Assembly (NCBI GenBank): GCA_030762895.1
Contig: CM061063.1
Span: 215,180,103 to 215,244,102 of the forward strand
From: Sophora flavescens
Lineage: Eukaryota > Streptophyta > Magnoliopsida > Fabales > Fabaceae
Length of the DNA: 64,000 nucleotides
Reading direction: 5' to 3'
In this document: piece by piece, positions 34,996-48,438 of the stretch
Layout of the letters: every line of letters starts with the position of its first letter
Numbering within the stretch: the first letter of the stretch is position 1
The notes under the pieces: model-generated
The model's input: the letters and a program-made list of their open reading frames with translations, nothing else
Told to the model about the DNA's origin: nothing
Databases searched by the model: none
Translations under genes and position numbers: made by a program

Positions 34996-36746
34996 TGAGA
35001 CACCCCGTTGTGCCCCATTGTATTATTATATTAAAACCTTATTAATTATTTACTTAATCGCACGCTTATCGTTGAAAATATGTAAAAAATTAAAAACTTA
35101 ATTAATAATCATATAACTTCTACAAATTTAAACACCCAACGTTATAATATATAAATACACACATATTTATCCATTATCTTACAAAACACTGTTTAGGGTA
35201 TCCTATCAGCAGGATCCTTATAGGTACTTATTTATACACACTGCTTATAACTAACGGAAAATAAAATGTCTTATAAGACTCACTGGCCCTAAACTTACTA
35301 CACTATATTATTAGGTTTTGTTGCTTGTCCTCCAGCATCCGATTCATACGGAGTTCCATCCAACTCCTCAGCAACCTCCGTTTCACACAGAGTTCCATCT
35401 AACTTCTCGACAACGTTTTCCTCCATCGGGTCTTCTAACGTAATCAAGTAGACATGCACAAAAATACAGAAATAGGGAGATAAGAAACAGTTCTATCATC
35501 ATAAGCGGAAAAGACTCATAGCATACAATACAATAGCGGTCAAAGACAAGCATCACACATAACTAACAATCATCCTCCAATTACGATATCATCCTCTACC
35601 CTTACTCTCATGCAACTAAACCTTTATGCTGATGAGGCCACTACCAATCCTATCACACATCTCTTGCCCGTCGAGGGATGTTAGTCAGTCGTCCAAGCTA
35701 TGCAACCCCTCTAAAACCGTGCATGTACTCATCCATGGTGAGAATACTCATGCAAAACAATGACACTATAGCTGCACAGCACAGTCGGTGCACACCCTGA
35801 TTCTAACTCAAGGGTACTAATGCAAAGCAATGACACTATAGCCGCACAATCTAAAACTAAATTGGGACAGCCCTGCAAGAACGTCGGACCTCATATTTTC
35901 CCAATACACGGTAGTGAACAACAATACACATGAACCTCATTGACTCGTATCAATAACAACCTAGTGCCTAAAGCTTTCCTCATAGCCTCCACTTACATTC
36001 TATATCACATCACTTCTATAAAATAATGGCTAGGCACCTCTAATTCATATTCAAGCTCTCACCCAAACAAAATACCTCCGAGCAACATATATCTCTACTT
36101 AAAATCAACTAAACAATTTATCAAACCAGGCATATCATGCATAACACAATAATCAATAAAATATTCAAACACCTAAGGAAACGTCACATACAGTAGAATA
36201 CCTCAACCAACGTATCACAAACAGTCAATAAGTAATAATTCAGACATCCTCAAATATTATAAAATTAACCAAAAGGCAATAAACCTACAATTCCCAAATC
36301 AGCATTGGTAGTGCAGAAAAGTTTCCGATGCGATTTTTGTATTGTCGATTATTGACCACTAGTAGGGTTTAGGTCGCCTTACACCATTATTATAACTTAT
36401 ATACTACTTATCAGTTCCGACGATGGAATTGTTCTTTCTCCCAGCTAAGTTAACACCGGAAACACGCAGTCGAAGATCCTCGTTATCACACCACATGTTA
36501 CGAAATCCACCTTCAACCAAAAAACACATAAGGGTTTTCTGCCGGTATAAAATTATACTGTCATTAAAAACATAGACCGGTTTCCGTATGAATTTTAAAC
36601 CCAAAATTTGCCAGTAACCTCTACCATAAGATAGAGTGTGAATATGATTTTGTTTTATCCAAAATCATTTTCTCGATCTAAGATAAAAATATAAATAAAT
36701 ATATATTTACCGTTAATACAGCGTATCCGAAAATCGAGCTGTTACA
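34996..36746 (-). repeat. 5' LTR of gypsy element A
   Basis: On the minus strand TGTAACAGCTCG..GTGTCTCA, 1751 bp, followed by PBS and gag. Pairs with 5701-7455. Its outer end is about 830 bp from the ELMO-gene start codon. Confidence 0.88.
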
Positions 36747-37576
36747 GTTTTAGCCACAATTTTTTTTCAACGTAATAGGTACTTAGGTAGATTATGATAC
36801 TTTTTTTTTTAAAAAGGTAGATTATATGATATTTATAGGTAGGTTAAACTGCATGTTCTTTTTATCTTCGAATCGATTTTTTTTTTCTCCTCAAAATCGA
36901 TCCATGAACACCCCTCAAAGCAGTAGCTCACCTTCTGCCATTTGTTATAAATAAAAAATAAAAAATAAAAAAACCGATATAAATTAGCACAGAAAAAAAA
37001 AAAACCCGATATAAGTGAATCCCTCCCTCCGTTAAGAAGAATCTGTTATATCTAAAAAAGAGTGCAGTGCAGCGCAGCCCAGTCAGTGCCTAAAAACACA
37101 AACACCAACAAACGCCTTCACGGAGCGGACACAGCGGAGCGGTGGCTTATGCGTTTTAGAGAGAGAAACAAATAACAACTCTCTCTTTCTCTCTCTACAC
37201 TAACTGTCTTCTATTAGATCTTGCAAAAACCCTACCCATAACCATTCCTCTTTAAACATTCTTTTTCTTTTCCTCTTAATATTCTTTTCTCACTCTCTTC
37301 TCACCTTCATTTTCCTCTCACTTTTCTTTTCTTTTCTTTCTTTCTTTTTCCGTTTGTTTCCTGGGAAAATAATCAAAATATCCAATCTGACCCCGTTCCT
37401 TTTGTTCCCGCGCCTTTCTCGTTTTCGCCGACTGTTTCTTGCTCCGCATTTCAGTTGATTGCCATTTCCACTTTGTTTGGATTGTTGAGCGTGGGATTTT
37501 CCGAGAAAGTGAAGGATTTTAGGTTCGTGATGATGATGATGATGATGATGATGTAGTAGAGGTGAGAAGAAAAAAA
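36747..37576 (+). promoter_or_regulatory. Promoter and 5' leader of the ELMO-domain gene
   Basis: Non-repetitive DNA between the gypsy LTR and the start codon. It has AT-rich stretches (36950-37010, with gatataaatta as a possible TATA region), then pyrimidine-rich (CT)n tracts at 37163-37196 and 37255-37345, typical of plant core promoters (Y patch) and leaders. The transcription start cannot be fixed from sequence. An (ATG)8-TAG tract lies at 37530-37556. Confidence 0.6.
37530..37556 (+). repeat. (ATG)8-TAG microsatellite in the 5' leader
   Basis: Eight consecutive in-frame ATG codons followed by TAG, ending 20 bases before the main start codon and in a different frame from it. If transcribed, it is a tiny upstream frame of methionines only. 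Confidence 0.85.
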
Positions 37577-40500
37577 ATGGATGATAGAGGTGGCTCGTTC
37601 GTTGCTGTTAGGAGGATTTCGCAGGGTCCATGCAATTCAACTTCTGGTAAATTCTTTTAGTTTTCTAGTGATTTTCGTGAATTTCTCTCCGTAACGTTTT
37701 TTTTATTCATTTTTTTTTGTTGCTGTTTTTTTTCCACTTCCACAATAGTTAATGAATCTTTGTATCGAGATTGAGCCCAGGTTTTTACTTGCGTGATGTT
37801 TGTGGATATTCAAAATTGCGTTGGTGGGTGAATTCAGAAAATTACGTGTTTTTTCAAGCTTACTAGAGATCGTCTCAAGCTCAAATTACTGTTAGTGTTA
37901 AAAGCTGTTTAATAGTAATCTGTTTACTATTAGTGTTAAAAGCTGTTTATCTATGATCGGTTATCTCATAGATCTAGCATTCGTGAAATGCACCAGCTTC
38001 TCTATTTATACATATTGGAAAATTAACATACTGTTATCAATTTTTATTTTGGTGTAAAGCTGAGATCTACTCTGAAGTAGCATGGTTCATGATGATTTGG
38101 TAAAGACAGTGGCTGGCTGTATGATTGAAACAAAGCCAGTGTCTAGCAGTATGATCACAACGAAACACACTTTCCCCTGCTGTTATATTTGGTTTAGGGT
38201 TGGCTGGCACTGGCTCTGTCCTTTTTTCTTCGCCTCAGATTCTGCAAGAAAATGAATAATTCATGAAATCAAAATGTTTTTCGAGCGAATCATCATTTAG
38301 AAAGTAAATAGAAAAGGGAACAGTGAAGAGACAAACATGTGTTGTTGTGGTCCAAATAAACTGAATGGTTCTTATTTTATGGCTGGAAAGTGGAAACTGA
38401 GCTGAACTAAAGCTATGACGTACTGAGGACTATTAATTAATAGTTGTAGTTTGTAACACATGATTTCTGTCCATCAACTTATTATAAATAAATTTTGTGG
38501 CACAAAAATGGGAATCTCTATCTTCATTTATGGTAGTTTCATTTTGTTACAGCTGAGATTGTGGCAGGATCTTCAGCATGGCTTGGCAGAGGTCTTTCAT
38601 GTGTCTGTGCTCAGAGAAGAGAGAGTGATGCTCGTCCTTCATTTGATTTAACTCCAGCACAGGTAATATTAATGATTTAATTAATGAAGCATCAATTTGT
38701 TACTAATTTAGTAATTCTGTTAATCTTTTTCTTGAATCTTCCTGAAGAAATAAAAGAAATTTTATTCTAGAGTATGTGACAGGGGTAGTACACTTGCACG
38801 GATGTTCCATTTTTTCCCCTTTATGACGATAAGCATCTTCTAAACATAATCAACAGACTATATTTCCCTTTACCCTTGTATTGAAGGATCTACCTATCAA
38901 ATAATAAAAGTGTTAAATTGTGTTCCTGTCTATATGCTCTTTTTCTTGTTTATCCTACATACTTTCTATCTGGTTTGAGATAGCCGGAAAGGCAGGTCGC
39001 CGGAGAAAATTTATTGAAAAGCAATAGCTTAGAAGTGCCAAGATGATACGGTTCCCTCTATATCACTTGAAACTTTGGATGCTTTTTTAATTTTACTATT
39101 TTCCCTTTCGTTTCTTTAATGATCAATTTCTAGGCTATGACTTAAGTTTGTATTTCTGAATGCCAGATTGCACTTGGCTCCAAATTCAGGTCCTCTGTTA
39201 CAACTTTAGATTATTGGATGATGATTGTGTTGTTCAATTAGTGAATAATAACTTTTGTATATCTGAAAGCCATGTATTCTACCTTAGTTTTGTAATGATG
39301 CATTAGTCTCTGGTCATTAGAAGCTTTTCAAGAGTCATGGTAATATGAATTGGTACAATACACACAATTATGTTCAGACTGATTGTGATTCTATTTTAGA
39401 ATAGAGAAACGAGGGGATGTTTGGTTGAATTATTCCACTTCTTTTTAATAAATGATGACCGTGCCAACTTATTTAATGTCCATCATTTGATTTTGCCCTT
39501 TCTATGTCTTGTCTTTGTCTCATCTTTGTGTGTTCAAAAGCTCTCTCTTAACTAGGTTTTTTTCTTTTAATAATTGAAGGACAAAGAATTTGTATTTAAG
39601 GGAGGCTGCCAATGTCGCCCGTTTGTTTTTCACATGTTTTGGGAATTTTTGCAGTTCTTCAATTTATCACATGCTCTGTATTTGTAATAACTACCATGAC
39701 GCCCATGTCTCACATGGCTGGGTTATTTTGCATGAAATTTTCGTTGCTTGGTCATGTTTTATACCTTTTTGGATCAAAATATTATTGCACCCTACTTATT
39801 CTTTCTATTTTATATTGTTCATAATTATTGCACAAAAAAATTCTCAATACTGATTTTTTTATTCTCAGGAGGAATGCTTGCGGAGGTTACAGAGTCGTAT
39901 AGATGTTCCATACGATAGTTCTATCCTTGAGCACCAGGTATCCTTTCTATTAAAGACTTCAACTTGGAACCCGTAACTTCATCTGCTGCCTATGGCTTAT
40001 TACTTTATGCGTAATCCTCTGTCTCTTAAGAATGTAATTTAGATTTGTTTTGATGCATTATTTCAGGATGCCCTAAGGGCTTTATGGAATATTGCATTTC
40101 CTGAAGAAGAACTCCATGGCTTGATTTCTGAGCAGTGGAAGGAAATGGGCTGGCAAGGGAAGGATCCATCAACAGATTTTAGGTAGATATCATTCTGGTT
40201 GTTTGCCTCTCAATGCCATATCTTGTCTTCATTCTACTACTTGTTGCTAATGATATGTATTTGCATACATTTTGTAGGGGTGGTGGTTTCATATCATTGG
40301 AGAATTTGCTGTTTTTTGCTAGGAATTTCCCAGTATGATCTGTTTCAATTTTTTTATCCACTCTTTCTGATGTTGTAATAAATATTTTGGAGCCTTGGTT
40401 TTGACTTGTGTATACCAAAATTAACATTTTGATTTTGAATGTGAGGAATAAGGCTCATCTGATCGTCTGGAATCTGGAGAGATTAACAAAGAAAACATAT

Positions 40501-42872
40501 TAGCATTTCATCTAAAAGAAAAGGCCGTTTATGTTTCTAAACGTAACAGGAACTTTTATAGATAAAGATTGTGTTGTTGGGTATTTATTTTTGAAGAATG
40601 AAGTCTCCCTCTTTCTTTATGTTGTCTATTTAGAACCGGGGTTGTCATTACAAAAGGCACTTCTTGTTTCTTGCATGCTTCATTAGATGGTTGATGTAGG
40701 AAAAAGCTAATAGCCAACAATTTAGTGAAAGCCCATCCAGATCTGAAGAAATTTCTTTAATTCTTTTGTTTGGAGTTTGGATTTCCTACATGATAGAAGA
40801 AGTTTTGTCATATTAATTTGTTCTGTTACTTTATCTTTGAGAGAGAGTCTAGCATTTTAAGTTGAATTATAAATGGGAAACGAGAATGATATTGAAGTTA
40901 ATTGATCTTGTTCTTCTTTTCCTACTGGCCTGTCTATCAAATCACACCAACTCCATCAGTGTCATGTATAAAACATAAAGTCGTTCAACTTTCTGATAAA
41001 ACTTCTTCATTATTCACCAGTGGTAGGACATTCAAAATGTGGGCCTGTCTAAGCAATGTGGACTTACTACTTATTGTTAATTGTAATAATACGCCTTAAA
41101 TGCTAATAGTTCTCAACTGATAATTTTCTATATGGTATGTTCTCTTTTGCATGCTCATATCCCTAGCTTCCTTGCATATTCTCACTCTTTTGGTGCTGTA
41201 GACTGCATGTTTTATTTGTTATATTGTTGTCGATTTTGTTTCTTTTAGGTTTTATTAGGCATGGCTGTGATCTTTCGGGTTTTACTAGACATATTTTTGC
41301 ATTTCTATGTGAACCTTGTTCTTCCTGGGTTTTTCTTTGTTAATCTAGTATTGGTTCAATCCCTCTAATCAGTCATCTTTGCTACTGATGTCTCTTGGTC
41401 ATAATACTTAGACTTTTTATTTTTGTAGAAATCCTTTCAGGATCTTTTACGGAAGCAGGAAGGAGAGCGATCAGTTTGGGAATACCCATTTGCTGTTGCT
41501 GGTGTTAACATCACATTCATGCTTATTCAGATGCTGGATCTTGAAGCAGGTTTGTTAGTTCTCTTGTTAATATAATATTTTAGTCTAAGCATATATCATG
41601 TCTAAAAGGACGAATGTGGAAGCCTATATGTATGGGCACTTTTGTTTCTGTTCTGCCTTCTAGCGATATGTCAATTTCATACAGCACTAGCAACTTACCA
41701 AGTTGAAATTACTTTGAATTTAAGGGGCCCTTTGAATGTCATATGTTGACATAAATATGTTTATTGTTATGTTACCATTTACTTTTGCATACTTCAGTAT
41801 GAAAACAGTTATCCTTGATCATTATCTGGATGATCATTGGTGCTAAATTATAGTTCTAAGGGAGAACTCCACATTGTAGTAGATACGGTCCATATCAATC
41901 ATGGCCTTGTGCGTCTTTACTACTCATTTCTGCTATCCTATTTTCCTTTTCCCAATTGCCTAATGTTATCTTTGCTTTATCTGAAAAGGTACAAGAATTT
42001 GGTCATTCTTATCCAATGACAAAGGCAGACCTCTTATATCCACTTCCTACTTTTAAGCATTTTCATGCTAATTTTTGCATATTACAGAACTTGTTATTAA
42101 AACTTAAAAAAAGAGATAAATTCGGTAGGTCCCTGTTTTGAATAAATTTTGTTATCCCAAATCATGCAATGCTGGTCCACTACTGTCATCCCAAAAATGG
42201 TGTGTTGCCAGCGTTATAATATATTCAATTATATTTTCTGATGTGAGATATGATGAGAATGCATGACTTTTAGTGCAAGCTGTTGCATGAAAGTTGTTTT
42301 TCCCAAGTAATGATTTGAATTTGATTATGATGTTATCTGTTAATGTTCTTTGCCTTTACAGTCAAGCCACGGACACTGGTGGGAGCAACTTTTCTAAAAT
42401 TTCTTGCAGGTAGCCCAAATTGTTCCCCCCATTAATCTATTAATTTTACTTTTTCCCCTTGAATTTGGAACTGAAGCAGGGAGATTGGAACTTCACCATA
42501 ATGAAATATCTTTTACTAGATATTAGCAGTCCTCATTGTATGTTAGCTTATGTTTTAAGTAACTAAATTCTTTTATGTGTGTGAGACAGAAAACGAATTG
42601 GCTTTTGATCTTCTCTATTGCATAACATTCAAGCTGATGGATCATCAATGGCTTGCTATGCGTGCATCATACATGGATTTTAATGTATGTACTCTTTCCT
42701 GAGTGCTATCTTAAGATTGCTAGTGACTCTCTGTGCTTACATCTCTACCTACTACTTCTTGGTATAACAGACAGTGATGAAATCTACAAGGCGTCAGCTG
42801 GAGAAAGAGCTTCTGCTTGACGACATAACACGGCTAGAAGATGTACCCTCATACAAACTTCTCTCAAGATAG
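37577..42872 (+). CDS. ELMO/CED-12-family protein, nine exons, 261 residues
   Basis: Coding exons: 37577-37646, 38553-38662, 39869-39937, 40067-40182, 40278-40332, 41429-41549, 42362-42409, 42590-42684 and 42771-42872 (786 bp, all introns GT-AG, no internal stop). The start ATG has A at -3 and G at +4 and begins MDDRGGSF, the usual start of this plant subfamily. The ELMO domain spans about residues 75-240 and contains W107..MGWQGKDPSTDFRGGG, the signature around Arg122. In animal ELMOD proteins this arginine is needed for GTPase-activating activity on Arf/Arl proteins. Other conserved parts are WEYPFAVAGVNITFMLIQML and NELAFDLLYCITFKLMDHQW. No signal peptide or membrane segment is seen. The substrate in plants is unknown to me, so an Arf/Arl role is inference. 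It is the only intact host gene here. Confidence 0.96.
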
Positions 42873-43300
42873 ATATCAATGGCTAGAGTCTGTCAGTCTG
42901 CTAGTTTTAGCTAGAAGGTTGTTGAAATTGATGTAATGATCCTCTTTTAATTTCCACGCATGCCAATTCGACATTTAACCTTCTAAAGTTTGAGTTAAGA
43001 CTGATCGAGGCGAACCTAAGTGTGGTGTCATCAAGGTTCTAGAGGAAGCAGTTAAGTTTTTTAATCTAGTTGGAGGATGATATTGTTGGCAGACAACCCC
43101 GCCAGGGGAGTCTTAATGTAGGTTTGCTTAGTACCAAAAGGTTAGATTGTAATGAATTGTGGTTTGCCTATATATTTCTTTGACGTCCATTAGAGGAAAA
43201 TGCAGCTTGCAGTATTGTATTTCAGGCAGGTGTTTGTTTGTGAAGGAATTAGTATACTGCATAATGGTTTGAGTAAAAGAATCAATGTTTGAGTTGATGA
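42873..43300 (+). other. Probable 3' UTR of the ELMO-domain gene
   Basis: No repeat or frame is found. I see no canonical AATAAA in this stretch, so the poly(A) site is not placed. Confidence 0.4.
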
Positions 43301-45312
43301 GAGTAGTGTTTTAACGACTGATTTTTCTTCTGCTAAAGTTACATTTGTTTTATTTAAACATGCTTCCGATTTTTGTATGGGCTGTGGTTTTATGATCTTG
43401 TTGTGATGTTTCTATTCAACAACTCATCTAAATTCATTATTAATTCAAGTGATCATCATACATTTCCAATCCAGAAGTTTTTTCGAAGTGCTTAAATTTT
43501 TTTAATTTTTTTTGGGTACCTTCGGAAGTTTTAATTTAGTCTATCCAAGTGCTGGCCTAAGCTACCCAGACTCGTGATGAAAATAGTTGCAAAGTCCAAA
43601 CTAATCTTTTAATTAGGAGAATACTAATTCTCTTGACATTGGTTAATGAATAAAAAAAGAAAGTTTTAATTGGAAATTGGTAATTCAAAATTTTGAAAAA
43701 TATTATTTTGAGTTTTTCAATAAAAGCATGCTTTTATTTGTTTTTTTAAACAATGTCCTTAGGGCATTAATTATCAAGATTCTTTCAATTATTACAAGTT
43801 TTAAAGACTATGAATGTTACATTTGATTAAAATCACTTCTTTGATTCTTAATATATTTTAAAGAGGATTAGCATGGTGTCTTATCATGTTTCTTCCATGT
43901 TAATTAGATAAATTCTTGGAATATTAATAACAATAAAATGGAAATTATACTGACCACTCTTAAAATTAATTTTATTTATATTCGGTATCTCTTATTTTAA
44001 AAATGATATCAAATTTTTAAGATTTATGTTATCATTATTCTTACCTCCGCAAAAGGGATGGGGTGGTGATTGAAGTTAGATTCACCTTCTCTAAGTGGAG
44101 GTGAGTGTAACTTTTTAAACAAAAGGATTCTCATATGTATTTGAGACAAAAGCACCGATATTTAGTACGAAACGAAACTGTGTGAAAATAATTTTAACCA
44201 ATGAAGTAAAAGTGCATATACAAGGTGGGCCATAATTTTGTTTTACCTACCAATGTTATCAACCTAGTGACCAATCACATGTTTTCATGAGTGTAAGTAC
44301 GAATTTAAATTCGTATCACGGAGCATTTCCCTTGAGACAAATATTAAGGGAGATCGATCTAATTTCTCCTAACAAAAATCATCATCCTACTAATGGAAGT
44401 TAGATGAACAAATGAGGCAAATAGTTATGACAATAATGATAAATAGCAGGTGCAAAAACTTCTTCTACCTAGTAGAGAAGCCAACTCCACATGTTTGAGG
44501 GAGCATTTATATTTTCTCCTTATCTTATTTTTAATATTTGGATAACAATATGACATATGAAATGTTAAGATATAAACCACTATTTGTTAAATATTTTTTG
44601 TTTTTTCAAGTTATTTGTTATTAGATTGAGAGAAATTTTGGTATTGATATAGGACAATTACTTTTCTTTAATAGAATTTTTCCATTCTGGCATGTCCTAT
44701 ATAAAAAATTAGGTTTAAATAAGTTTTTATAATCCCTGAAAAATGTGTGTGTTTTGGTTTTACTCACTATGAGTTTTTTTTATAGGTTTTGAACCCTACA
44801 ATTTCAAAAGTTTAGAAATACGTCCCTACCGTCAACTTTGCACTGTTATCATATAATAAAAGAAACATTGAAAATTATAATCACCATCATAGCACTCGAA
44901 ATTTTCAACAAAACCCACAAGCCATATCTAAATATCAATGAATCCGAAGTAATAAATCAAGAGTTAGAAGCACCAAAGACACGCAAAGAAATTAATAAAT
45001 AAGAATGAAAAAATTAACAAGTGGAATGAAGGCTTTGGTCAATTATAAATGAGGAAGACACTGATAGTATTTTTTTCCTATAAGAAACACCAGATACTTT
45101 TGCTTTTTCTTTTATTTTTTTTTTAAATTTCAAGGAAAGCATGTGCTTCTCCTCAAATATATGTGGCTTCCTTACTGCTTGTGCCAAGAAATGTCATATT
45201 TGATAAAAATCATTTCTTTAATTATCAAGGTGAACATTTAAAGAGGATTGCAAAATGTATAGCATGTATCTCTCATGCTAATTAGATAAACCCTTAGAAT
45301 ATCAATGACAAT
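43301..45312. repeat. Intergenic DNA with a diverged direct repeat
   Basis: No gene is supported. About 43725-43960 resembles 45140-45312 in the same orientation (shared blocks tttgat.aaaatca.ttcttt, ttaaagaggatt and ttaattagataaa). The second copy is interrupted by the copia B insertion and continues at 60445. Confidence 0.6.
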
Positions 45313-45380
45313 TAATAAATTAGAGATATGATTTGTTTCTCCCATAAAACTGATTAGAGAGATTAATTGTATTGTTATAT

Positions 45381-46781
45381 TGACACGGACTCGGCAAGTG
45401 TACCGGTTCGTTGCAAGTAATAAAAACGGTAAGACCGGATATCGTTCTCAGGGATCGTGGACAATTACCACTTCGCAAATTTGACTACTATCTAGGCGAT
45501 CGAATTTTGGATTGAAGGTTGTTCTAACATCTAGCAAACAAACAAGAAGAAAATAATTTTTTTGTTCTTTTTGGATTTTTCTCAAACAGTTAATGTGAAA
45601 ACAGAGAGATGAATAACAATGAGATAGAATTGCTGGGGTTAAACTAAGCTAATCCTCCCTTGGTTGTTATGAAATGATAACTAACACAGTTCCTAGTTCT
45701 AATATGACAATCAAGTCTTTTCAGAGATACCCAAGCCTAATTCCTTAGGTGCATTGAGCCTAAAATCCCAAGTTAAACCCTAATTCCTTAGGTGGATTAA
45801 CCTGAGATTTTGCATTAAGTAAAGACTTATAAGATTGCAAGCACCTCAAGACCTATTCCTAGGTTCATGAATTACCCGGCATTTGATTCATGAGCAAGCT
45901 CTAACACCAACCTTCCAGTTATCTATTAAAGCAACTAATCATTCATAGGGTGATCAAGCCTAAGAAAGCATTAAGCATGGAATCAAACACTCATAAAGAA
46001 CAAAGAAACTGCATTATAATCAAGTCATTTTACAGCCAAGCTCAGATAGTAATAGTCTAACCCCAACAAAAGGGGAGTTTAGCTACACATAATTGAAAGT
46101 AAAACAAAAGGAATAATTACAGAGATGAACAAAGGGGAGAGCTCCATGGAATGATGCACACAGCCACAGCAGCAGAGGATTTTTCTTTAGGGTTTTCTGA
46201 ATTGCCTTCTTCTGTTCTACTCAGTTCTTTTTATTACTCGTGGCCGGTCACGGCCGTGACAGCCATCACGGCCAGGCCGTGATGGTTTCTGACTTGTCAC
46301 CGCTTCATTTACTGATTCATCACGGCCGTGATACTCATCACGGCTAGGCCGTGATACTTTCTCGACTTTTTCCAACCGATTCATCACGTAGCGTGATAAC
46401 CATCACGGCCAGGCCGTGATCGCCTCTCGACTTTTGGAGATCGGCACAGCGGACACGTCACGGCCGTGATAGCCATCACGGCTAGGCCGTGATCGTCTCT
46501 GACTTTTGCTAGTTTTGTGTCACGGCCGTGATAGCCATCACGGCCAGGCCGTGACAGATTCTGACTTTTGGCCCCCTTCTTCTTGGGCAGGCCTTCTCTT
46601 CATCTCAGCTTCCTCATGGCTAAAACTTGGGCATTTAATCAAAAATCCCTGCAAAACAACACACAATACCACCTTATCCGTTCCAAGTGAAAAACTAAAC
46701 AAAATCCAACTAAAATGGCCTAACTAAATGCAAATGCATGTAGAAATGTACATGGAAAATGAGGTGAAATCACACTCATCA
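45381..46781 (-). repeat. 3' LTR of Athila-like element 2
   Basis: 1401 bp. It contains the palindrome array at about 46235-46560 and CG-for-CTG differences relative to the 5' LTR. Confidence 0.92.
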
Positions 46782-48438
46782 AATCACCCCAAGCTTAAGA
46801 CTTTGCTTGTCCTCAAGCAAAAACCAAGGCCATAAGATGAAAACAACCAGGACAATGATAGTGAACTAAGAACCCGAATAAAATGATCCAAGCAACAGGC
46901 AGTCAATTATTTCAGCAAGAGACAATCAATCCAAGTCCAATTAGGGCTTAGTTTCCCTAGACTCACATTCTCACTAATTCGGGCACTCTATCTCACTTGC
47001 AGCTCACCCCAAGCTTGTTCATTTGCTTGGCTCTCTTTCTTGCCTCACTCACTCAAGTGTTAAGGGAATATGACATTTCACTCCATTTTCCTCAAAGAAT
47101 GATTCCTACCATAAGCTTGACTATCAACCAAATCTTCACTTTATTAATGAAAACATCTAAGAATCAAGAGGTCTTATTCTTTGGTTGTAATGAGGCCATG
47201 GGATCAATTTTCAGGTGGGAATTTCAAAAACAGGAAATTTCAAAAGGCTATACAAACAATCAAGCATTGCAAGGCACGACCTTCTAAAATACCTTTCTTT
47301 GGGTTTCAGTTTACTCTTCCACCATTCTTTCATTTTTATTTTTATTTTTTTTTTCTTTCTACTTCTCATTCCTTTTTGTCATCCCCTTCCCCATTTTTTA
47401 TTTCTCTTTTCTCTTCTTTTTTTTTTTTTTTTAAAGAAGGGGAGATTTTGCAATTCAGGAGAAGTAAAATTTTTTAGATTCCCTTTTTTTTTCTTTCATC
47501 ATCCCAAACTTTCAACTACATTTTCCAACCCATTTTTGCACAGTACTTTAGAAGGTCCCTCATAAGCATATTTAACACAACATTTCAGGGAACCAAGAAA
47601 AGCATGTTATTCATTCAGGCTCAAAATGGGGCAACTAAGGGTAGCATTATTCATTCAAAGTTCAGAAGGCCAGAAAAAACACCTATTGCCTCAATCATTT
47701 TCAAAAATGTTTCCAAAAATTTTCTAGTTTCGAAATGGTTTCAAGTCAAGTTCTAGAGAAAAACAATCCAAGAGGAAAACACTCTACACAAAGAACGGGG
47801 GCAGATTTAGTGAGTGCCCCCTAATGGCTCAAAAGCTCACATTCATCAGTTCAAGAACCAGTGAGAACACAAATCCATAGAAACACATGCTAATCATCAA
47901 CTATCCAAGAACATCTCAAGCATATTTAATGAAGCCATATCACAAGAATATAAAATCAGGGTCCAAAAATTCACTATCACTGCCCAATTGGCACTTAGCT
48001 CTCACAATCAGATGCTCAATCTAAGCGAGGGGCAATTAATTCATGTGATCATGCAAGACTAGAGCCTATATGAATGCAATATTTACAATGCAAGCTAAAA
48101 GATTACCCCTACCCCAAGCTTAAAGACTTACATTGTCCTCAATGTAAATAATTAAGTTTAGAGAGGGGAGAAAATTGGAACAACTCACAAGGTGGTAGTG
48201 GTGCTGAATCACATGCTTTCTGGTTTTGTTTCCTCTTGCCCTTCTTCTCCTCCTTCCTTCAACATCTGGAATCACTCAACAAACTATTCACAAACCTCTT
48301 GAGCTTCTCAAATTATTCAAGAGGGGAAATCAAAAACAAAAGAGAAGATGAAAATTATATATAAAAAATAAAGATTGGGTTGCCTCCCAATAAGCGCTTC
48401 TTTAACGTCACTAGCTTGACGAGTAGATACTTCCTTCA
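46782..48438 (-). other. Athila-like element 2 3' non-coding region
   Basis: The reverse complement of the same landmarks as 26970-28588: polypurine tract aagcttggggt at 46789-46800, a T-rich block 47335-47435, a second aagcttggggt at about 48114-48124, and the aagcgcttattgggaggcaa motif near 48385. No gene is supported; frames at 46997-47565 are shadows. Confidence 0.7.

Larger units (their letters stand above)
5701..36746 (-). mobile_element. Ty3/gypsy element A (chromovirus/Tekay-like), disrupted by nested insertions
   Basis: Read on the minus strand, the order is: 5' LTR 36746-34996, PBS complementary to initiator tRNA-Met, gag 34762-34120, interruption by element X, gag C-terminus 17943-17469, interruption by copia A, decayed protease/RT/3' region 9111-7456, and 3' LTR 7455-5701. 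Both LTRs start TGTAAC and end GTGTCTCA, and they are 1755 and 1751 bp. Gag is continuous when element X and its ctttc duplication are removed, because the same CTTTC bases flank both sides. The element is dead: gag has stops, and most of pol is deleted (the RT YxDD-equivalent block at about 8940 is only about 1.5 kb from the LTR). The lineage call rests on the tRNA-Met PBS, the double CCHC gag and the FIDDVLIYS motif. Confidence 0.8.

Noticed and set aside
40179..41099. Small frames inside ELMO-gene introns
   Set aside because: They fall in introns with clear GT-AG borders and have no recognisable domain.
47181..47565. Plus-strand Phe/Leu-rich frames in Athila element 2
   Set aside because: They are translations of the T-rich 3' non-coding tract, and the mirrored frames at 27916-28372 are the same artefact.
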